NCBI GenBank assembly: GCA_031277105.1
Contig: JAISLW010000148.1
Span: 1-46,294, forward strand
Source of the DNA: Planctomycetaceae bacterium
GTDB lineage: Bacteria > Planctomycetota > Planctomycetia > Pirellulales > Thermoguttaceae
Length of the DNA stretch: 46,294 nucleotides
Reading direction: 5' to 3'
Shown here: piece after piece, positions 1 through 6,789 of the stretch
Layout of the letters: every line of letters starts with the position of its first letter
Numbering within the stretch: the first letter of the stretch is position 1
Made by a program: the position numbers and the translations under genes
The notes under the pieces: model-generated
The model's input: the letters and a program-made list of their open reading frames with translations, nothing else
Database searches by the model: none
Told to the model about the DNA's origin: nothing

Positions 1-438
1 AATTGGACATTAAACGACCATCTAAACACAATCCGCGACATAATAAAACCAGACGGCAATGTCGCCTCACACCTAGAATACAACGCCTTCGGAAAACTAA
101 TCTCTGAAACAAAAAATGACTCGCTACTCTTTGCCTACACTGGAAAATTATTTGACGCAGTGAATATGACGACTATACCTGGATGGGAAAGTACAACTTT
201 GCCGCCCAATGTAAGATCTGCGTCACATGCTATTAAAACATCTTCATTAGAAATTATCTATCCGACCAAGCGATATAAAGGAGTCACTGAAAAATTGTTT
301 TATAAATCAGATGGATCAGTAACTACACACGGAGAAATTGGTCAAGGTTGGGCATTACCGACGTCTGTATGGGATAATTCTGTAATCAACTGGATGAAAG
401 AACAAGCAATAGCAAAAAAAGTTCCTGTAAAGCCATAA
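1..438 (+). CDS. RHS repeat-associated core protein, C-terminal fragment (5' end outside window) with short variable C-terminal tip
   Basis: Frame +1 is open from base 1 and joins ORF 160..438: NWTLNDHLNTIRDIIKPDGNVASHLEYNAFGKLISETKNDSLLFAYTGKLFDAVNMTT... This matches the RHS core pattern (DHLGTVRDI..DG.V..H..Y..FG....FGYTGR.FD). Confidence 0.8.
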   Translation, partial: NWTLNDHLNTIRDIIKPDGNVASHLEYNAFGKLISETKNDSLLFAYTGKLFDAVNMTTIPGWESTTLPPNVRSASHAIKTSSLEIIYPTKRYKGVTEKLFYKSDGSVTTHGEIGQGWALPTSVWDNSVINWMKEQAIAKKVPVKP

Positions 439-586
439 ATTTTGATTGTACTTAATTTTCACAAATTAGATACCATATATTTGCTATAATAAAACAAACG
501 CATTGTTCAATATAATGTTTAATAGAGAACTAACTTATACATTAAATTTATTGTTTTGAAATCGTATAATAAGGAGATAAAATATA

Positions 587-904
587 ATGAATTTTTTAAA
601 ATTTTTAGTTTTTTTTAGGATAACATCATTATTATATTGTATATTAATTTCTATTGTTATTTTATACCAATTTATTTCTGTCAAATGTGGTTATGGCGAT
701 CCAATGACAGTAGTTTTATCAGCGACATACCACTGTATAATTTGTATACTTGTTTTTGCATTTAATGTATTTTTTATAAACAACATTGATAATATGGCGC
801 CAGCCGTCTCAAAGTTATTTTTTAAAATTTGTATGCTTCTCTTTATATTTTGGTTGTTGATAGTTATTTTTTCAAAATCCATTTTTAATTTAATGATCAG
901 ATAA
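587..904 (+). CDS. Small hydrophobic membrane protein (about 3 TM segments), candidate immunity protein for the upstream RHS tip
   Basis: 105-aa ORF with several hydrophobic stretches; AAGGAGATAAAAT ribosome-binding-like sequence just upstream; function not recognisable. Confidence 0.5.
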   Translation: MNFLKFLVFFRITSLLYCILISIVILYQFISVKCGYGDPMTVVLSATYHCIICILVFAFNVFFINNIDNMAPAVSKLFFKICMLLFIFWLLIVIFSKSIFNLMIR

Positions 905-1177
905 AATCTAAATTTGGAAAAATTAAAATGATAGCGAATTAAATATTACGAAAAAAATTAAAAATATATGAAGAAATTTTTTTCCCAATAAAACTACTGT
1001 TTGTAATAGGATACTATACTCTCACACTTTAAATTTCGGTTTTTGCTTTTTTGATTTAATTACCATACGCTGAAAATTCAAGTATGAAACGAATCCGCAT
1101 ATTAATAAAAACCAAATTTTCAAGTACCAAAAGTATAATATATCTTGATAGATATTTTAACGTTTTTCAAATAATCT

Positions 1178-1245
1178 GACCAATCTATTTAATCTGTGGA
1201 TCGTTTAAAAATTGATCCACAGATTACGCAGATTAAAAAGATTTT
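1178..1245. repeat. Family E hairpin element
   Basis: CAATCTATTTAATCTGTGGATCGTTTAAAAATTGATCCACAGATTACGCAGATTA. Confidence 0.75.
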
Positions 1246-1378
1246 TGTTTTTACGGAGAGATATTGACAGACATTTATATCAGTCTAATATTTTGTAATT
1301 CTGATTTTGAGTTGAGTTTTGGATTGCGGGTTGTGTGTGGATTATTATTATTTTTTATTTGATTTGTAAATTTACAAA

Positions 1379-2440
1379 ATGAAACCGAGATTGTTTGTGA
1401 TTGTTTTTTGTGTTGTTATGCTGAATAAATTTGCTTATTGTAGCGAAACGGCAAATATTTCTGATGTTGACAATGCGGCTTGCTATTACAAAGAAGCTGC
1501 TCTTATTTTCAAACAATCAAATCCACAATCTTTGTCCCAAGAACAACAATGCAAGTATATTGACGAGTTGCGCGTTTACTATCCAATTAAAGACATTAAA
1601 AATGCCGACAAGCTATTTGAACTATTCCGACAAGGTTGTAATCAAAAAAAATGCGTTTGGGGAACTGATTTTTCACGTGAAGGATTTTTTACGACTTTGT
1701 ACTATGCCAACGACGTCAAGATGTTGAGTAATTTTATAAATTCTGTAGTTATAGAAAAATTTTTAAATGGCAGCAATAAAGAAACAATAGAATTATTATT
1801 GTGTAATCTAATTTTATCGAAACGGATTGTAGAAGAACGATGTATTGTCAATTTTATAACGGCTTGTAATGAACAAGAAATGTGCATAAAAATAGCAAAC
1901 AAAATACTTGACAAACTTACTTCACATGAATTGAAGAGGTTACATGACGGATTTAATTTACAAACGCAATTGCCGTTGCTATCTGAAATTGTATTAGCGG
2001 AAAGAGACATATTAATTTCATGGATCAAAAATAATCCGGCTCATTTTTTACAATGTCTTGAGTCTGTCGCTAATCCTGTAATGATAGAATCCGGCGCTAT
2101 GATGGGATATAAAACTAATAATGTTACTCCCGCCAAATCCGAAATAAAAAAAGCAAAACAAAAACTAAAACATGTTGATTATATTATGATCGACAAATAT
2201 TATAAAAAACTTTCAGAATCGACAAGAGTAAATAAAAAAAATTTTAATGGCGATTATGATATTAATAATGAAATTAAACAATTGCCTAATTCAATTACAA
2301 AAGAAATTCTTTTGAATACAATACCATCATTAAAGGATGCGTATCAACATGAACAATCGCTAAAATCCCAAAAAGAATTATTCAAAACCAATATAAAAAA
2401 ACGTAACCGTTCACGAAATTATAAAAGCGTAGAGTTTTAG
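1379..2440 (+). CDS. Secreted hypothetical protein
   Basis: 353-aa ORF with signal-peptide-like N-terminus (MKPRLFVIVFCVVMLNKFAYCSE); no family recognised; 3' end lies in a family B repeat. Confidence 0.6.
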   Translation: MKPRLFVIVFCVVMLNKFAYCSETANISDVDNAACYYKEAALIFKQSNPQSLSQEQQCKYIDELRVYYPIKDIKNADKLFELFRQGCNQKKCVWGTDFSREGFFTTLYYANDVKMLSNFINSVVIEKFLNGSNKETIELLLCNLILSKRIVEERCIVNFITACNEQEMCIKIANKILDKLTSHELKRLHDGFNLQTQLPLLSEIVLAERDILISWIKNNPAHFLQCLESVANPVMIESGAMMGYKTNNVTPAKSEIKKAKQKLKHVDYIMIDKYYKKLSESTRVNKKNFNGDYDINNEIKQLPNSITKEILLNTIPSLKDAYQHEQSLKSQKELFKTNIKKRNRSRNYKSVEF

Positions 2441-2543
2441 GGGATAACGTGTAGAGGATAGGCGATAGATTTATTGTTACGAAAATTGTCCCGCTACACC
2501 CTACGCCATAAAATCTTTCGCTTAAATTGCCGTAAACGGTTAC
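2403..2543. repeat. Family B element, short complete copy
   Basis: GTAACCGTTCACGAAATTATAAAAGCG...CGCTTAAATTGCCGTAAACGGTTAC. Confidence 0.8.
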
Positions 2544-2555
2544 AAAAAAACAATA

Positions 2556-2690
2556 GGTAACATCTAAAACCATTTTTTTATTTAAGCGCATCTAACACAG
2601 ATTTCGCCTAGAGGAATTTTTTAACAAATATTTTAAATCAACAAGTCAATTATAAAATTAAAAAACGTTTTGACGCCAATGAAAAATTTC
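2556..2690. repeat. Family D element, truncated
   Basis: GGTAACATCTAAAACCATTTTTTTATTTAAGCGC...GTCAATTATAAAATTAAAAAACGTTTTGACGCC; right end replaced by family F/H sequence. Confidence 0.72.
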
Positions 2691-2782
2691 CTATGGGCGT
2701 CTCTAAAAATTATCGTTACAAAAAATCAGATTAAAAAACGCATTATAAAATGTGAATAGTATAAAAAACTATTCCATATCCT

Positions 2783-3415
2783 TTATTCTCTACTCCCTAT
2801 CTCATATTCCCTATCCCCTAATTTTTCTTCAAACAGATCGTATAATTTGAAAAAACCGTTACGGAAATTTCCTTTTGTTTCTTTGAATATTTGGTTAATT
2901 TGATAATTATTTATATTGAAGTTATTATTATTTTTTATCATATTTTTTACTAGGTTTTTGAATATTTCGGGGTTTGCCGTGGTTTTGTAAATTACTGGTA
3001 CAAATGGCGCCGGTTTGTGTGTTGTGAAGATGAGTTTATTTTTATTGCGGCGGCGGCACAATCTTAATTTGATTTTTGCTAACAAAGATAACTGTTCGTA
3101 ACCGTCGAGAATATGAATTGTATTTGCGTCTATTTTTTGCAATGATGACAAGAAATCCGGCGGCAATTTTTTGCGTGTTGAGTTTAATATGATTTTTTGT
3201 ACGTTTAATTTTTTTTGGGCGGCGGCGTATTTTGCAATAGATTCGAGCAATGTAGATTTACCTGTTCCGTGTTCGCCGACAATTTGTCCAAAACCGCCCG
3301 CAACTGTTAAACGCTCAAATATCACGCCAATATCAACGTCCGACTCAAAAATATAATCAATTACGCCAGAACGCCAATTACAAGTAGAAAAAGGATTCAT
3401 CTGATTTACTCGCAC
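2783..3415 (-). CDS. ExeA/GspA-like AAA ATPase
   Basis: MNPFSTCNWRSG N-terminus and Walker A GEHGTGKST, then IHILDGYEQL (Walker B-like). Confidence 0.65.
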   Translation of the reverse strand: MRVNQMNPFSTCNWRSGVIDYIFESDVDIGVIFERLTVAGGFGQIVGEHGTGKSTLLESIAKYAAAQKKLNVQKIILNSTRKKLPPDFLSSLQKIDANTIHILDGYEQLSLLAKIKLRLCRRRNKNKLIFTTHKPAPFVPVIYKTTANPEIFKNLVKNMIKNNNNFNINNYQINQIFKETKGNFRNGFFKLYDLFEEKLGDREYEIGSRE

Positions 3416-3505
3416 AAAAATTCAAAATCAAAACCGCCAAAATACCGCCGCCAAACACAACTCATTATGCCCCCGCTTAACCAATTTTCAAGTACAATTA
3501 GTTTT

Positions 3506-3607
3506 TAAACTATTCGTACTTGAGTTTGCGTTTACCTTCGCCTGCCTAGCTTTCGGACGGCAGGCTTTGACGCTTTTAAATCGCTGAATTTCAAGTACGA
3601 ACAGTAT
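3506..3607 (+). repeat. Family A (TA-flanked imperfect palindrome, about 100 bp)
   Basis: TTTAAACTATTCGTACTTGAG..GCCTGCCTAGCTTTCGGACGGCAGGC..TTTCAAGTACGAACAGTATA. Confidence 0.85.
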
Positions 3608-3654
3608 AATTCGGAATGAGAGTGAAATTCGGAATTAAAGATTTTGATTTCAAA

Positions 3655-3735
3655 TTTAAAATAATCCTTATAATCTGTGTAATCTGTGGTCAAAAAAATC
3701 GATCCACAGATTAGACAGATTAAAAAAGATTTTAA
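3655..3735. repeat. Family E hairpin element
   Basis: TAATCTGTGTAATCTGTGGTC AAAAAAATCG ATCCACAGATTAGACAGATTA. Confidence 0.8.
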
Positions 3736-3804
3736 AAAATAATTCCGAATTACGAATTAAAATCCTATCATTTATTCTCACGATTTTGTGAACGGTAATA
3801 GATT

Positions 3805-5289
3805 ATGTATTCTTTTTTTATAGAGACGGTTGGATGTCAGATGAGTCAGCTTGACAGCGAGGTGGTAGTATCTGGTTTGCTTGGGGCTGGTTTTGAGCGT
3901 GTTTTTGACGGTTCTGTTGCGGATGTAATAATTTTTAACACGTGCAGCATTCGTCAACATGCGGAGGACAAGGTTTATAGCGCTATTGGCAGGTTGAAGC
4001 AATGGAAAGCAGTTAATCCGTTTGGCGTAATTTGTGTTATTGGTTGTATGGCGCAAAAGGAGCAGGGCAAGATAACGGTTCGTGCGCCGCATGTTGATCT
4101 TGTTCTTGGTCCTGGTCAACTTGATTTACTTGTAGACGCAATTTATCGTTTACTTGAGTTGAAGCGTGCGGGTGTTGCGACGAAGCCGGAGGTTTTTGTA
4201 AGTTTAGACCGTTTGCGTGCGGGTCATTCGGCGGTAGTTGAGAGTTTTAGGTTATTTGATCCGGAGCGTAAAATTGAATCGCGTAAAAACAGGTTTCAGG
4301 CGCTGGTTCGGATTATGCTTGGCTGTAATAAATTTTGCACGTATTGTATTGTGCCGAAAGTACGGGGACCGGAACAAAGTCGTTCTCCGGCGGAGATATT
4401 GGACGAGGTGCGTCGTCTGGTCGATCAGGGCGTTAGCGAAATAACGTTTATCGGTCAGACGGTTAATTCTTATAAATATTCGACGCGTCAATTAAATATC
4501 GTTACAAAAAATCCGCAATCGGACAACGGCATAATTTCTGTTACAAAAAATCCGCAAACTACTAATTTTAATGGCGGCGAATTTATTAAACTTTCGGATT
4601 TGCTTTATATGAGTTCTGATATTGTTGGTTTGCGGCGTATTAAATTTGTTACGAATTATCCAGTTGGGATGGATGATGATTTATTATTTGCGGTGCGGGA
4701 TTTGCCGAAGGTATCGAAGTATTTGCATATTCCGGTGCAGAGTGGTTCTGATAGCGTTTTGCGGCGGATGCGGCGTCAATATACGGCAAGCGGTTATTAT
4801 GAATTGATAGACAAGATACGCGGTATGATTTCGGGCGTATCGATTACGTCTGATTTTATTGTCGGGTTTTGCGGCGAAACGGAGGCGGAGTTTTTGGAAA
4901 CGGTTAAGTTGGTGAAATATTGTAGATTTAAGAATAGTTTCGTGTTTAAGTATAGCGAGCGGCAAGGAACGGCGGCGACAGAATTGTATAAAGACGACGT
5001 GCCAGAAATAGAAAAAAAACGCAGAAACAACGAATTGCTAGCAGTGCAAGACGAAATAAGTTTAGAGTTAAATAGAGAGTTTATTGATCGGCAAGTTGAG
5101 ATTCTAGTTGAGAGTGCGAGTAAAAATTATGACAACGGCGGCGTGCAATTATCAGGACGGACAAATTGTGATCGAATAGTCGTTTTTGATTCAGACAATT
5201 CAGATTTAATAGGACAATTTATTAACGTCAAAATTTACGATGCGGCGCCGTTCACGTTGTTTGGAATCAAAGATCAATCTAACGTATGA
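3805..5289 (+). CDS. miaB: tRNA-2-methylthio-N6-dimethylallyladenosine synthase (MiaB)
   Basis: FIETVGCQMSQLDSE, radical-SAM GCNKFCTYCIVPKVRGPEQSRSP, FIGQTVNSY, C-terminal TRAM-like region. Confidence 0.9.
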   Translation: MYSFFIETVGCQMSQLDSEVVVSGLLGAGFERVFDGSVADVIIFNTCSIRQHAEDKVYSAIGRLKQWKAVNPFGVICVIGCMAQKEQGKITVRAPHVDLVLGPGQLDLLVDAIYRLLELKRAGVATKPEVFVSLDRLRAGHSAVVESFRLFDPERKIESRKNRFQALVRIMLGCNKFCTYCIVPKVRGPEQSRSPAEILDEVRRLVDQGVSEITFIGQTVNSYKYSTRQLNIVTKNPQSDNGIISVTKNPQTTNFNGGEFIKLSDLLYMSSDIVGLRRIKFVTNYPVGMDDDLLFAVRDLPKVSKYLHIPVQSGSDSVLRRMRRQYTASGYYELIDKIRGMISGVSITSDFIVGFCGETEAEFLETVKLVKYCRFKNSFVFKYSERQGTAATELYKDDVPEIEKKRRNNELLAVQDEISLELNREFIDRQVEILVESASKNYDNGGVQLSGRTNCDRIVVFDSDNSDLIGQFINVKIYDAAPFTLFGIKDQSNV

Positions 5290-5390
5290 ATTTTCGTAAC
5301 AAAAATTATGTAACAGAAGAAACGCAACCAAGACGACTACGTTCCTCAATTTTTCGTGAACGGTTATTATCTTTTTTTGTAATTTGTTAT

Positions 5391-5972
5391 TTATTGAACT
5401 ACGGCGAATTTTATTGCGTCTTTGTTCCATTTTGGCGTGTTGCGTAATGTTTTTATAACGTTTTCGGGTTCATCGACGAATGACCACATTGTAAGATGTT
5501 TCGGTCGCATAAAATTTTCGGCGACGCATTTGTTCAACATTTCTTTTAACGGTTCATAATAATTATTTGTGTTAAGAATTATGATTGGCTTGTCAAATAA
5601 ACCCAGACGTTTCAATGTTATTACTTCAAAGAGTTCTTCAAACGTGCCTGTGCTGCCAGGCAACGCAATAACAGCGTCAATACCTTCAATCATACGCGCT
5701 TTACGTTGATGCATTGTTTCGGTAAATATCAATTTTGTCAAATGTTGATGCGACCATTCAACATCGTCCATAAATTTGGGTATAACTCCGGTAACTTGCC
5801 CGCCCGCCGCCAAAACTGTATCAGCCAAACAACCCATCAAACCGATAGAACCGCCGCCATAAATCACATCAATTCCACAACGAACAAACTCACGCCCAAG
5901 ACGCTCAGTAGCGTCAAAATAAACAGAATCAACCCTAGCGCTAGAAGCGCAATAAACACAAACTAATGACAT
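5391..5972 (-). CDS. LOG family protein (TIGR00730, lysine decarboxylase-like fold)
   Basis: MSLVCVYCASSARVD...GIDVIYGGGSIGLMG...ALPGSTGTFEELFEV. The start is placed at 5972; the 24-aa extension in the ORF track looks non-native. Confidence 0.88.
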   Translation of the reverse strand: MSLVCVYCASSARVDSVYFDATERLGREFVRCGIDVIYGGGSIGLMGCLADTVLAAGGQVTGVIPKFMDDVEWSHQHLTKLIFTETMHQRKARMIEGIDAVIALPGSTGTFEELFEVITLKRLGLFDKPIIILNTNNYYEPLKEMLNKCVAENFMRPKHLTMWSFVDEPENVIKTLRNTPKWNKDAIKFAVVQ

Positions 5973-6023
5973 TGCAAATAAATCTAATTTTAATTTTATC
6001 CAAAAAAAATCAACAATACATAA

Positions 6024-6202
6024 GGTAACTTCTAAAAACCACAAATTTATTTTTATTAACCACAGAGAATAAAGAGAAGAAAATTTTTAAAAATTATTTT
6101 ATATCCAGCGTCAATTATAATATTAAATGATATTTCGATTCCAATTAAAAATTTCCTCTGTGTTCTCGGCGGTTAAATAAAAACGGTTTTTTAGAAGTTA
6201 CC
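6024..6202. repeat. Family D element (about 180-200 bp, inverted ends)
   Basis: GGTAACTTCTAAAAACCACAAATTTATTTTTATTAACCACAGAG...TTCCTCTGTGTTCTCGGCGGTTAAATAAAAACGGTTTTTTAGAAGTTACC. Confidence 0.85.
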
Positions 6203-6242
6203 GTAATTGATAAACAAATTTTCGTGAACGGTTACAAGAACT

Positions 6243-6344
6243 ATACTGCTCGTACTTGAAATTCAGCGATGTAAAAGCGTCAAAGCCTGCCGTCCGAAAG
6301 CTAGGCAGGCGAAGGTAAACGAAAACTCAAGTGCGAACAGTTTA
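6243..6344 (-). repeat. Family A copy
   Basis: TATACTGCTCGTACTTGAAATTCAGCGATG...CTCAAGTGCGAACAGTTTA. Confidence 0.88.
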
Positions 6345-6634
6345 AATATTGTTACGGCTTGTAATTTTTGCAAAAAAAGTTATTTTGTCAATTGTGGTAA
6401 TCAATATTTTTTTCAAATTTGAAATTGCGTTTTTGAATTTGATTTATTGTAACGATAATTATAAATATTTTTCGCCAATTTGCGGGACGAAATTGAACGT
6501 AATTGTTTGATCAAAAAATGATACGAGTTTTTAGCGTCCCGTTAAGGACGCGATGAGGGTAAATGTTGTATTTACATGTCGTCCCTAGCGGGACAGGTAG
6601 GACAAATATTTATTGTTACAATAAATCTATCACA

Positions 6635-6768
6635 TATACTGCTCGTACTTGAAATTCAGCGATTATACAGATCGTACTTGAATTTCAGCGATTTAAAAGC
6701 GTCAAAGCCTGCCGTCCGAAAGCTAGGCAGGCGAAGGTAAACGCAAACTCAAGTACGAATAGTTTAAA
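6635..6768 (-). repeat. Family A composite: left-end fragment plus full copy
   Basis: Two consecutive left ends (TATACTGCTCGTACTTGAAATTCAGCGAT then TATACAGATCGTACTTGAATTTCAGCGAT) but one right end. Confidence 0.82.
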
Positions 6769-6789
6769 ACTCTACGCTTCTAAAATTTC

